NCBI RefSeq assembly: GCF_018687715.1
Contig: NC_056758.1
Location: 8,206,501-8,270,500 of the forward strand
DNA length: 64,000 bases
DNA from: Carya illinoinensis
Lineage: Eukaryota > Streptophyta > Magnoliopsida > Fagales > Juglandaceae
Reading direction: 5' to 3'
The position numbers and the translations under genes were made by a program. Below, in pieces: positions 10,524-20,679 of this stretch. Position 1 is the stretch's first letter; each line of letters starts with the position of its first letter. The notes under the pieces are model-generated. The model did no database searches and was not told the origin of the DNA. It saw nothing but the letters and a program-made list of their open reading frames with translations.

Positions 10524-11040
10524 TCAAATTTTTACGTTTTGCCACGAATTCCCCCCGTACTCACTAGCTAGTAGTTGGCTCGTACCCAAAGACTTGGCGA
10601 TCGTTAGGTCAAAGAACAAAGCCTCGTACTCTACCTCATTTTTCATAGTTTTGAACACCAGCTTAATGGCGTAATTATGTTCTTTACACTTATCTGTAAT
10701 AATGTACACCCCACTCCCGCTCCATCCTAGCAAAACAAGTTGTCAACAAAGACTTGCCAGGAAGCTGGGAGGTGCATGTTCACCTTCTCTGGGAAGCCAG
10801 TGAATTTTGCTACAAAATCAACTAACACTTGCCCTTTCACTGAAGTTCGTGGTTCATGCTCAATGTCGAATTTGCTCAACTCCATGACCCAATTCGTGAG
10901 GCAGCTTGAGGCTTCTGGTCTTTGTAGGATCGTTTTCATGGGGGTCTCGTTGAGGACCTTTACTGGGTGAGCTTGAAAGTACAGGTATAGCTTCCGAATG
11001 GTTACCACCAAGGCGAATGGGAGCTACTCTATGCACGAGT
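10524..11040 (-). pseudogene. Gypsy RNase H and second (archaeal-type) RNase H remnants
   Basis: The frame at 11011-10727 (VVTIRKLYLYFQAHPVKVLNE, WVMELSKFDIEHEPR, VKGQVLVDFVAKF) is the end of the RT-linked RNase H and its connection. It runs into SWQVFVDN, then after a frameshift SGSGVYIITDKCKEHNYAIKL and MKNEVEYEALFFDLTIAKSLG (10733-10524). The latter is the start of the additional RNase H with the NNEAEYEAL-type motif, here KNEVEYEAL. Confidence 0.7.
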
Positions 11041-11516
11041 ATTTGGCCTCCGCTCCCTGATAAGCTCGACTGGTGTAGTACAAAGGTCTTTAGACCCTAC
11101 TTTTGTCTCGTACCAAGGCTGAGGAGGCTGCCTGTGGGGAGACTAATAGATACAAGACCAGAACTTCTATACATCTAGTCTGGCTGAGTAGCCCTCCACG
11201 GAGGGCTGGTGAGGTACTTCTTGAGAGCATCGAATGCTTGGTCGCACTCGCCATCCCATGTTTGAGCGTTTCACAGCACTTTGAAGAATGGAAGGCACTT
11301 GTCGGTGGATCTCGATACGAAATGGTTAAGGGCTACTACTTGACTTGCTAGTTTTTATACTTTGTTTATACTCCGAGCGGAGGGCATGTCGAGTATAGCT
11401 TCCTCTTTCTTCGGGTTGGCTTCAATCCCTCGTTTTGACACCATGAAGCCTAAGAATTTCCTGGAGCCTACACCAAAAGCACACTTCGCTAAGTTCAACT
11501 TCATCTGGTACTGCCT

Positions 11517-11894
11517 CTACACAACAAAGGCTTCACAGAGGTCGTCTAGGTGTTGCCCAAGAGCTTCACTCTTGACCAGTGGATCATCTACATAGGCCTC
11601 TATGTTTCTCTCGGTCTGATTTTTGAACATGTAGTTAACCAGTTGCTGGTAGGTGGCCTTTGCGTCCTTCAACCCAAATGGCATGGTTGAGTAGCAATAT
11701 AGCCCTCGATTGGTGATGAACGACATATTTTCCTTGTCATATGGGTTTATGTGGATTTGGTCGTAGTCATAGTAGGCATCCATGAACCTTAACATACGAT
11801 AACCCACCGTGAAGTCAACGATCAAGTTGATGTGGGTAAGTGGGAAGCTATTCTTCGGGCAAGCCTTTTTTAGGTCGGTGAAGTCTACACACAT
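11517..11894 (-). pseudogene. Gypsy reverse transcriptase remnant
   Basis: The 125-residue frame starts MCVDFTDLKKACPKNSFPL, continues RFMDAYYDYDQI, MPFGLKDAKATYQQLV and NIEAYVDDPLVKS. It carries the catalytic YVDD box and the usual gypsy order. The first motif reads DAYYDYDQI instead of DAFSGYNQI. The fingers and thumb regions are split into other frames. Confidence 0.85.
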
Positions 11895-12123
11895 CCTTCA
11901 TTTGCCATTTTGCTTTTACACCAACACCATGTTAGACAGCCAGTCTGGGTAATGGGCCTCTTGTATGAATCCTCTGGGAGTAACTGGTCGACTTCTGTGG
12001 CGATGGCGGTGTTCTTCTCAGCGTTGAAGTTTTGGTGTTTCTGCCTTACACTATAGCCTTGGGGTCCACACTTAGGTGGTGCTGCATGACCTCCGGGTTG
12101 ATTTCAGGCATGTCCTCGTGGCC

Positions 12124-12500
12124 CTAGGCAAAAACATCTCGGTGCTCCATGAGGAACTGTTGCATAGTGCCCCTCATTTCAAGAGTCATTCCGGTGCCAA
12201 TCCTGAAGGTGGCTTCCGGGTAGCTTGGGTTCAAAAGGACCAACTCTAGCAGCTCGTTTGGCTCTACCTTCCTAAGTGCTTGCTTGCCCCAAATCTCGCT
12301 ATCTACCAAGATGCTCTGTGATGGAGGTCGGAGGATGTTCTGCATGTTCTTCCTTTCTTCCTTGGTGTCACCTCCCCTTCCAACATTCCTGGAGCCTTCG
12401 CATTCGCTATTGTTTGGCTCTACATCATTTTTTGGCTCATTGGTGGGCCCTCCGAGCTCCTTGTTCTCCTTTCTTACCAGTTATTCCATCGCCACGAGTC
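12124..12500 (-). pseudogene. Gypsy pre-RT region with short gag relic
   Basis: The frame MQNILRPPSQSILVDSEI, then FRIGTGMTLEMRGTMQQFLMEHRDVFA, is the segment just before RT in Tat polyproteins (..L..FL.EN.DVFAW). At 12500-12350, ARLVAME-like and RRNMQNIL-like coding remains, so the gag start is fused directly to the pre-RT region. Most of gag and the protease were deleted. Confidence 0.55.
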
Positions 12501-12557
12501 TTGCCTCTAAGAACAGGTTTTCGTAGGTATACGATGGACACGGGAATTTTATACTTA

Positions 12558-12574
12558 TCCCATAGACGACACTA
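12558..12574 (-). other. Primer-binding site of the Tat element, decayed by transitions
   Basis: On the - strand TAGTGTCGTCTATGGGA lies directly downstream of the LTR end. Many plant gypsy elements have TGGCGCCGTCTGTGGGA here. All four differences are C-to-T or G-to-A transitions, as expected from deamination of methylated cytosines. Confidence 0.6.
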
Positions 12575-12575
12575 C

Positions 12576-13224
12576 TATTAACGTTGTATTTCGTACGCCT
12601 TTGGGTTAAGCTCTAGCGACTCGAGTCTTCGATCTTAGATCTGCACACTTCAAGAAAAGATGGAGAGTCAAGGACCTAGGTGGAGGTAGGGGAGTCTCCA
12701 ATACTTAAGTCAGTATCACTTTAGTAGTTTGTGCGAGAGAGTAGAGGGATAAGAGAGAGTTCTTCGTACCTAGGGATTGACCTTTATACTAAGTTTTTGG
12801 AGGTCAACTGCCCATACCCCATGTCAAGGGCACATGTCCCCTCAATTATTCTCTTGATCAGAATCCTTTAATGTGGTGTGGTTTCTTGAGGTGGTGTAAT
12901 AAATGCGACGTGAGTTCCTGTCCCTTTTACCCTGCAGGTGCACTCCATCAGACTTCTCCTCACTTGCTATTAGAAGATTAAGGGCCCCCTGCGTTTCCCA
13001 CCTGCACAGCTTCTCTGAGACTAGGTGTTGTAGGGGGATGTCAGAGTGACGTATCCCTTCCCTTCCTTACAATTTGGGACTTCCCATGCAATTAGGGCCA
13101 TAGGTCGACTTCAGCTTTGTGGCCAGGGGCCCTTAACAGGCCGAGGGGCCATCCAGCAGGCCTGGGCTCCTCGTATTTGGGCCTATCTTCTGGGTCTTGG
13201 CCCGAGGGGAAAAATCCCCTTACA
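12576..13224 (-). repeat. 5' LTR of the Tat element
   Basis: On the - strand it starts TGTAAGGGGA and ends GTTAATA (a decayed CAACA), immediately before the primer site: about 649 bp. It contains CTCCAATACTTAAGTCAGTA (12690-12710) and a pyrimidine-rich stretch. It cuts into the neighbouring integrase coding at 13224. No partner LTR was found at the left end. Confidence 0.65.
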
Positions 13225-13453
13225 ATAAGCAAACTCTATCAAAGGTATCTATCCCAACCAATCACCTTTATTCTCTAAGACATAGGCTCTAACCAAGTCC
13301 TTGAGCATCAGTATTGTTCGTTCTATTTGTCTGCCCGTGTGAGGATGATAAGTACTATTAAACGTTAGCTTCATGCCCATTAGGTTTTGCAAACTTTGCT
13401 AGAATTGAGATGTGAATAGAGCATCTCTATGCAACATAATTAACCTTGGTACT
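13225..13453 (-). pseudogene. Ty3-gypsy (chromovirus-type) integrase core fragment
   Basis: On the - strand: RDALFTSQF-stop-QSLQNLMGMKL, then TYHPHTGRQIERTILMLKDLVRAYVLEN and IPLIEFAY. This is the D-to-E part of a gypsy integrase core (STAYHPQTDGQTER-type motif). A TAG stands where the family has TGG (Trp). The fragment is bounded by the Tat LTR on the left and by another LTR end on the right. Confidence 0.75.
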
Positions 13454-14530
13454 TGTAATGCCCCGCTTCTTAATAAAGTCTTTTTTTGAGCTTTCGGGAA
13501 CCAGTGTGCTACTAAACTTGAATTTAAAAACTTTTATTCTAATGAAGCGCTAAATAGAAAGATTCCATAAATAAATAAATTCAATCTTTATTAATTACTT
13601 AAAATCCAAAAGATAGTCTACAAAAGCACTTATTTAAAATCAATAAAGTCTTATATGCTTATCAAAACAACTTATTAAACTAGAATCATAAAACCGAGCA
13701 TAACATATACAATCTAGGCCTCTGCCTCACCTCCCTGACTAAGTCCTGTCTTGCAGCCCCATTCTTATAAATAATATCACCTGGGATGGTTAAGACATAA
13801 AAACATAAAAAAATTAATTGAATACTCAATAAACAACACATCAACAATAAACATAATAAACATAGAATTTCTTGAAAAATATGCATACTCATAAATACAT
13901 ATGTAAATAACATGAATATGAATTTGTCTTTCACTTGTCATAGGCCAATACCCACTGTTAACCCCCGTGAGTTAAGGTTAGCGAATCTAACTAGATTCCG
14001 TTTCTACCCGTGGTCATGTGTTGTGGAATCTATACATAAGGAAGAAATAATGGGTGCACTACTAACATGTACAACCTAGCAATGCAATATACCCATAACA
14101 TTTAGTACTGTCTTCATATCATAACATATGTTGTTATGTACGTATCTTATTATTTATACTTCATCATAATCATATTTGTCATATCAATGAAATCATGTCT
14201 TATCGTATCATAGATTTCAAAGGAAATTGCATATTTTATAAAATATTGTGATACATGTTTCTTCACATAAAATTATAATTTTTCATAAATCTTTTGATGC
14301 ACTACTCTTTACATAAAATCACAACTTTTTATAAATATTTTGATAAATAATTCTTTATATAAAATCATTTTCATAATTTTATCATGACTTGATATATAAA
14401 AAAAGGTTTCCAATAAATGGCATACATGCATAATATTTTTATAAAAAAATATGTTATTTATCGTAGATATATATAATAAGGATATGATCATTCTACATTT
14501 CTAGTTACCTGTTACATGCATCCAATATTT
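13454..14530 (-). repeat. Ty3-gypsy LTR fragment, same family as 16179-18990
   Basis: On the - strand the sequence ends GGGGCATTACA at 13454, matching the GGGGCGTTACA end of the solo LTR. The TTAACCCCCGTG block (about 13958) matches the (inverted) ACGGGGGTTAA block of that LTR near 18483. The 5' part is missing. It may be a truncated solo LTR inserted in the integrase fragment. Confidence 0.55.
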
Positions 14531-14684
14531 TTAAGAGGTGGCTGATTACCAATCAAATAAACTTATAATTCCGTAAATGACTGATTTCCTGGAGCCAGAC
14601 TGGACAATAATATAATGTCTGAAGTGAATTCAAGTACACACATAAACACATGACACACGTATGGCCAAAGCTCTCTCTTCTTCT

Positions 14685-14905
14685 ATGCAATAATTGATTT
14701 TGTGGACGTGTTACTGCGGGATATCGAAGAATCAAGCGAGATCCAACGCCTACCACCTGACTTCATCGCTGGGAATATTATAATTATAGAATTGATGGTC
14801 CGTGGAAAGGAAACTATGCCGACGGCTATGACACTAGCTGTCAAATTTCTCAGTGATTGCCCCGTCGCTCTAGAAAAGCTAATGGTACGAACGAAGATAC
14901 TTTGA
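14685..14905 (+). pseudogene. Cytochrome P450 exon fragment (CYP90-like)
   Basis: The frame reads DFVDVLLRDIEESSEIQRLP, then PDFIAGNIIIIELMVRGKETMPTAMTLAVKFLSDCPVALEKLM. It resembles the I-helix region of CYP90C/D-type P450s (brassinosteroid hydroxylases): G-(K/E)-(E/D)-T-x-P followed by TLAVKFLSD. That assignment is from memory of the family. AAGCTAATG|GTACGA at the end resembles a splice donor, so one exon may be preserved. No neighbouring P450 exons were seen and no heme-binding motif is near. An isolated fragment, probably non-functional. Confidence 0.6.
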
Positions 14906-16178
14906 TTGTTTTCTTTTGACTTGGATTTTATATCAACGGTGGGGATCATCTCTGATTTCGTACATGGAAGGGTCCCAAGATATCCACGTCAAGATGCAGC
15001 GTATAAAGTGTTTGACCTTTAGCTAAGAAGTCGTTTTCACTGGGCACGAACGCAAAACACAGAACTGCGATAGAATACGTGTCCACATGGGTAAGCAAAC
15101 TGTAAACGAGCCGAGCTCGACGAGTATGGGATGTGCGAACTCGGCTGGTTCACTAGACGAGCGAGCTTGGGTTCAGATCATTTATAAGTCAGGTTAATGC
15201 GAAAGCTCAAACACAGCTTGTTTACGTGCAAAGCAAACTCGAGCTAAGCTCAAATCTCAGTTTGTTAACTAGCTAAGCTCGAGTTCAGCTCAACTTGAGA
15301 TTTCAATTTTTTTTCCAATATAAATAATAAAAGATTAAAATATGTTCACCAGTATAATAACAAAATAAATATAAATTTACTTCATGAATCCTTCAATAGT
15401 CTATTATGGCTGTGGTATATTAAATGATATTGACATCCTAATGGAACAAGTGAATCAACAAATACTTTACAAATTACAACAAAAAATTATGAAACTAAGT
15501 ACATTAAACTTCAAAACAAAAAAAAAAAAAAAAAAAAAACAAAAAATGTGGAGTAAACTTAGTAAAGTTCTCAATCTTCATGAATGGAGTCAAAAATTAA
15601 GCTTATTTTTAATCCATTGCATAATTACTCAAGTACTTTTAATTTAGTAAACTGTCAATAGATGTTTTACCGGAATGCAAAACTTAATTTGCCTGAAGAA
15701 TCAATGTCAGCCAGATAAGATAATAAACATAGACAAGTTACTAAACTAGATTCTCTTACAGAAATTAGCATGACACAAGTTACCAATTTTGGCTAAAATG
15801 AAAACAAAATCGGCAAGTTTCCATACTCTTCAAAAATCACCATGACACAAGAAGTTATCAATCTTGGCCAAAATCACCATGACAGGCTGACACTAGCAAC
15901 TTAGTAAGTTATCAAATCAAAACAAAATAAATGTAGACAAGTTCACAAAAGGTATCAAACTTCAACAAAATCACAATGACAAAAAGTTACTAAATTTATA
16001 CAAAATCTGAAATCACCACAACAAAAGTCAGCAAGTTCCCAAACTCTTCACAAAATCACCATGACAAGTTGACACAACCTGCATACACTAATAGACTAAA
16101 AAATATTAGTTAGTATTTTTAATTCCTTGCATCATTACTCAAGTTATTTTAACTTAGTAATATTATCAAGGGATGTTA

Positions 16179-18990
16179 TATAACACCCGGGTCTAGTGCC
16201 AAACTATTTTTAAAATTTTTTTTAAGATTTAAGTGTGAAAAGCTCATTTGAGTTTTTAAGTATATATTTATTTTAAATAGACTGCGGGCTTAAAGTCTAT
16301 CTTTTGGTGAACTAAGATTTCCTTCGGTTTTGTTATTTCAGAAAAGTTAAAAATCTTTTATGGGTTGAGATAATTTTTTTTTTTTTTTTATAAATTAAAG
16401 TATTTTTTAGATTGAGTCGAGATTTAAAATTTCAGAGAAAAAGCCGAAGCCCGTGAGTGTTAAGACTTCAAACTCTTTTAGCATCCTATCTTTTTTTTCA
16501 TAATAAAACCCCTCGTACGGATTGCTTTTTATAAATTTAGAAATCAACCACACACGAATCTCTTCCCACTCCCATGCACGTATGTCTCTCCTCTCCCTCC
16601 TCTCTAGGGTTTTTTGGTTTTCAAACGCCTATATATATATATATATATGCATAGATCACTCACGTAGGTTCATCTTCCTCAAATATTAGGGTTGCCGCTC
16701 CCTATCGTATTCACCTCCCTATCACCTTGACTCCCTCCCGTACGCAGCAACACCCCAGCACACAGAAGCCAACCCACCACCTTAGTGATCTGCACATCAC
16801 CCCCTCATGTCTCCATGTCCAGGAAATGCCCAGCAACCACAGAGTTTCTTCACATGAGCCACTGCAAATCCACCCACTCCCATGGAGAACCACATAACTG
16901 CAACTCAACCTTCCCGTATCCAAGGCCACGACAACCACGAAGCCTCCATCACGCAGCAGTTTAAACCTCTGCTCAGACATCTCAACCTCTCGAAAGACCC
17001 TATATTTTACTCCCCTGTTTTAGTCACTCAAAATAGAGCAACTGTGTCCCAGCAGCTCCTCACGTCGAGCACGGCTTAATGCCGTCATCACCATCCGCGC
17101 AGATGAGCTACCGAATACCCCTCGCCACCTAGACCCCACCTTCCTTGGTAACCTCTGCCACCCATTATACAACACTCTCCCCATTTCTCATCTCGCTGTC
17201 TCCCTCTCAGTGCTCTGCCTCCTAGCTCGTCGGCGATTTCATCTCAGCTATTCATCTCCGTCAACGTCCAGCTCCAAGCACTTGTCGCAGTTGATCCAGC
17301 TCTCTCTCGATGAGCTTAGTTTTATGTAGGTAATGGGTTCTTTTCTATTTCAGATGAGTTTAACTTTCCAATTTATTTCCTAAAACATCCCTTTAGGTGA
17401 GTTTTATTTTTATAAGTCCAAGGCTCAATTTATAAGAGTTTTAAACTTTTATTTTTTTAAATATATAGCTTAAAAAGCAAATAAATATATAGTTGAATAA
17501 TATTATTAAATATGAATTTTTTTGAAGTGAACATAAAGAACAAAATTTTATTTTGAATCCTTGTAAAAGAATAGTTTTGATTTAACCAAAATTATGATTT
17601 TATAATTCTCTACTTATAATGATTTTGATATCTTATTTTTAGACCTCAATAATAAATGAGTTAGACATTAATACTTTAGTTAGAGATTAAGTTGGATATT
17701 GAGGAATTTGGGAAATGATAATATTTTTTGGTTAAGAGAAATTTAAGTTTTGAGGAATTAAAATAGGCAATTTGAGTATTTCAAGTGCGATTACAAGTTA
17801 CGTATTCAATTGAAGATTTATTTAAGTTATATGATTTTCTATAGGTGATGATTCATTATTCGTTGAGCGCTATTGTGAGGAATATTTGAAAAACTAAGAA
17901 GTTTAGATAAGCAGGGTTCATATACTAGATTTTGCGTAAAAATAAAATGAACTGAGGTTGATTTATGAAAATATGCATTATATGTTATGAAAAGAATTAT
18001 GAAAAAAAACCTTAATTATTTGTTCGACATCATTCATGAACTCTGATGGAAGAGGAAGCATTTTTGTCATAATTGATGTAGACGTGAGCTTATTTTTCTA
18101 GCATTTAATTTTTAAATTGTGCAAAAGAGAGCGAATATGAAATTTTGTGCATAAATTATATTTCTGTGATCTGTTCTGTTATGTTTCGAAGATGTTCTGT
18201 ACTCTAATATGATATGATGTGATTTCTGAAAACTTTTGGCATGACATTCTAAACTAGGATGTAGTTTGTGGATAGTGATCTATTTGACCTACCACAGGTG
18301 TTAATAGTGGCTTCTGTTTAGGTTGGTACCAATTGTTCTGTTTCTTGTGCACTCACTTTGGAACACAAAATGGTTTTTCTAGTGGTCTTTCCTGTGCACA
18401 CACTTAGGGCTCCGAGAATAATAAGAGGAAATTCACATTTTGTTTCTGCTCAGTTAGCTACTAGGTTTGCACAACCCTACCACGGGGGTTAAATATGGCC
18501 TCTGATGTGATATGATGTTCTGGAATGATGGTGGTCAGTTATGCTATGCCAAAAGAATTTTGAATAAGAATATTTTTCAACTTTCGCTCTGACATTTTTT
18601 TGATAACATGTTTTTGCTTCTGCACTCTGAAAATTAAAAGTAAAAAATATTTTGTTCTGCATTCTGAACTCTGTAAATACTCATGTTTGCACACTAGTAT
18701 ATTTTTTCTGCTTACTGAGTTGTTGATAACTCACCCCATATCTCCATAATATTTTTCAGATAATTCTGGAATAGTTCAGCTAAGGATCAGGATTATGGAG
18801 TATGGGTGAAATGATTGTTTAAGTATAATGGATTACTCATAGAAGATTTCTGAGAATTGGTAGATTTTATTAAGAGATTTTTCAGTATTCTGATGATTTT
18901 AAATTTTGGAGTCTGTAAATATTTTGATGAAATGTGAGTTTTAAGTTACCGAAAGTAACTCTTCGACCCCTATAGGATTGGGGCGTTACA
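16179..18990 (+). repeat. Solo LTR of a Ty3-gypsy element, 2.8 kb
   Basis: Starts TATAACACCCGG (a one-base decay of TGTAACACCC) and ends GGGGCGTTACA. It is flanked by TGTTA on both sides (16174-16178 and 18991-18995), a 5-bp target duplication. No gag or pol was found inside. The 16480-17340 part is C-rich and looks like a promoter/leader region. Joining the flanks restores a repeat of the hAT interior also seen at 15600-15690, which confirms the insertion. Partial relatives are at 13454-14530 and 40940-42300. Confidence 0.75.
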
Positions 18991-19409
18991 TGTTAGGTAG
19001 CAATGCAAAATTTAATTTGTCATCTACAAAATTTAGGAAATCTAGATGGTGAGGAGTTAAAACTTAGACTACCTAAAGTGTCATGACTCATATCATCCCA
19101 AATAAAATCAGATAGAACAACTAAACTATCCAAATATTAGATAGGAAATCAGATAGATTGAACAATACAAACCAGATAAAACAATTAAACTATCCAAATA
19201 TTAGATAGATTAAACAATACAAACTATGGAAATATTAGTTTCACTTGAATTTTAGTCTCTATGGGCCTATGACTATGTAAAGAGAATCTAAGTTTCTGAT
19301 GGAACATCCTTCATTGCCAAGAAAAAAGATTAGTTAGTATTTATGTAAATAATTGGTCTATGAAATAGTAAAATAGCAATTTAAAATTCAAATAAATGTA
19401 ACACTTACA

Positions 19410-20017
19410 GAATGAGTTGATGTATATAATGCTCTAACCCAATCAGACTCACATAACGACATCTGGACAGTTTTAGTTGACAATGAAACTTGATGAGGAT
19501 TAATGACTCAGCCTCCTATATTAAATGTTGATTCTGAGCTAACTGTGGTAATTGGTGTAGCCAATATATCTCAAGTCAATTTAGACAAAGTTTGAAACTT
19601 AAGACTATTTGCTTTCCACCATTTCAATGCATCAAAACTTGCATTTGAACCCTCTTTACAAATATATATATTCTCATCTAAATAATCATCTAGTTCTAAT
19701 TTATAGGCTACATTGTATCAACACTTCTAACAAAAGATTTAAATAATGACTAGCCACCTTGCATGCTTCCCCCAGCACTTAAGGAACAACAAGATGCGTT
19801 TATTCGAGCATTGTCCTGCTCTATTTGTGCCTCAAGAGTAGAATTATATTCTTGAACATACTCATCATATAATTCATGCAAAACTTGAGAGACATACTCA
19901 ATATTCTTAGAATTATTTGACTCTTGATAAATTAAAGGAAAACAAAACTAAATTAGGATCATTTTGAATCTAGGGTCTAACACTGCAGTAATTGCCATTA
20001 ATAGATTACAATCTCCC
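19410..20017 (-). pseudogene. hAT transposase, C-terminal part with dimerisation domain
   Basis: On the - strand it starts DCNLLMAITAVLDPRFKM at the copia junction. It continues through frames encoding LHELYDEYVQEY, LDDYLDENIYI, FDALKWWKANS, LKFQTLSKLT, TTVSSEST, NPHQVSLSTKTV and SLCESDWVRAL. These are the steps of the hAT C-terminal dimerisation domain. At least two frameshifts and an in-frame stop break it. Confidence 0.85.
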
Positions 20018-20637
20018 TGTTGAGTTTGGCTTGATTTCCTGCTGAAAATGTGTTTTTTTGGGGCTTGGCTTGACTGTGGCTAGACCGTGGCTCGAGCTAA
20101 GGTTCCGCTCGACCTCCGCTCGACAGTCCGCTCGAGCGAACTCATCCAGAGAGTTTCGCTCGACAGTCCGCTCGAGCAAAATCTTCCAGAGAGTTCCGCT
20201 CGACCTCCGCTCGACCTCCGCTCGACTATCCGCTCGAGTGAGAATGTAACCCTAACGTGCACTCGACACTTCGCTCGATGTCCGCTCGAGCGAATATTCT
20301 GAATTAGCGCCTTGTGCTATAAATACATCATTTTCTCTTCATTTTGGGTGGTGTTCAATAGCCAAGAAAGAGAGAGTTTTGAGAATCCTTTTGTATACAA
20401 TCCTAAGAGTCCATTAAGTGTATTGGGGCCTTAGGATTGAGGATTTTGTGATCAATACTCTTGTACTCCATCTTTGTTCATAGTGAAATCATTGAAACTG
20501 ACCCTGACAGTGGACGTAGGCTCACATTGAGCCGAACCATTTAAATCTTGGTGTTCTTTGTGTGATTGTTGTTTATTTGTTGCTTCCGCTATTATTTACT
20601 TCAACTTAGTCTTAGTTTGTTCAGTCAATTCCCAACA
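20018..20637 (+). repeat. 5' LTR of the copia element
   Basis: 620 bp, TGTTGAG...CCCAACA. Positions 20088-20248 hold three CGCTCGA-rich blocks separated by two ATC(A/T)TCCAGAGAG spacers. A TATAAATA box is at 20318-20325, with the transcription start presumably about 30 bp downstream. Confidence 0.93.
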
Positions 20638-20640
20638 AAC

Positions 20641-20652
20641 TGGTATCAGAGC
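20641..20652 (+). other. Primer-binding site (initiator Met-tRNA)
   Basis: TGGTATCAGAGC begins three bases after the LTR end. It is the standard primer site of plant copia elements, complementary to the 3' end of initiator methionine tRNA. Confidence 0.93.
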
Positions 20653-20679
20653 GTCAAACTCTTTACAAAGTTTTGAGGA

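Larger units (their letters stand above)
6860..13224 (-). mobile_element. Tat-lineage Ty3-gypsy retrotransposon, internally deleted, lacking its 3' LTR
   Basis: Read on the - strand: 5' LTR (13224-12576), mutated primer site (12574-12558), pre-RT region, RT, RNase H, a second RNase H, integrase zinc finger, then tandem repeats and an antisense frame. A second archaeal-type RNase H after the first is the hallmark of the Tat lineage. The gag and protease are mostly missing (about 12540-12350), and most of the integrase is gone. No 3' LTR is evident at the left end. The LTR interrupts the integrase of another gypsy element at 13224/13225. Confidence 0.7.

Noticed and set aside
20058..20302. Short ORFs rich in Arg and Ser in the copia LTR
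   Set aside because: Produced by the CGCTCGA repeat. They sit in an LTR upstream of the TATA box.
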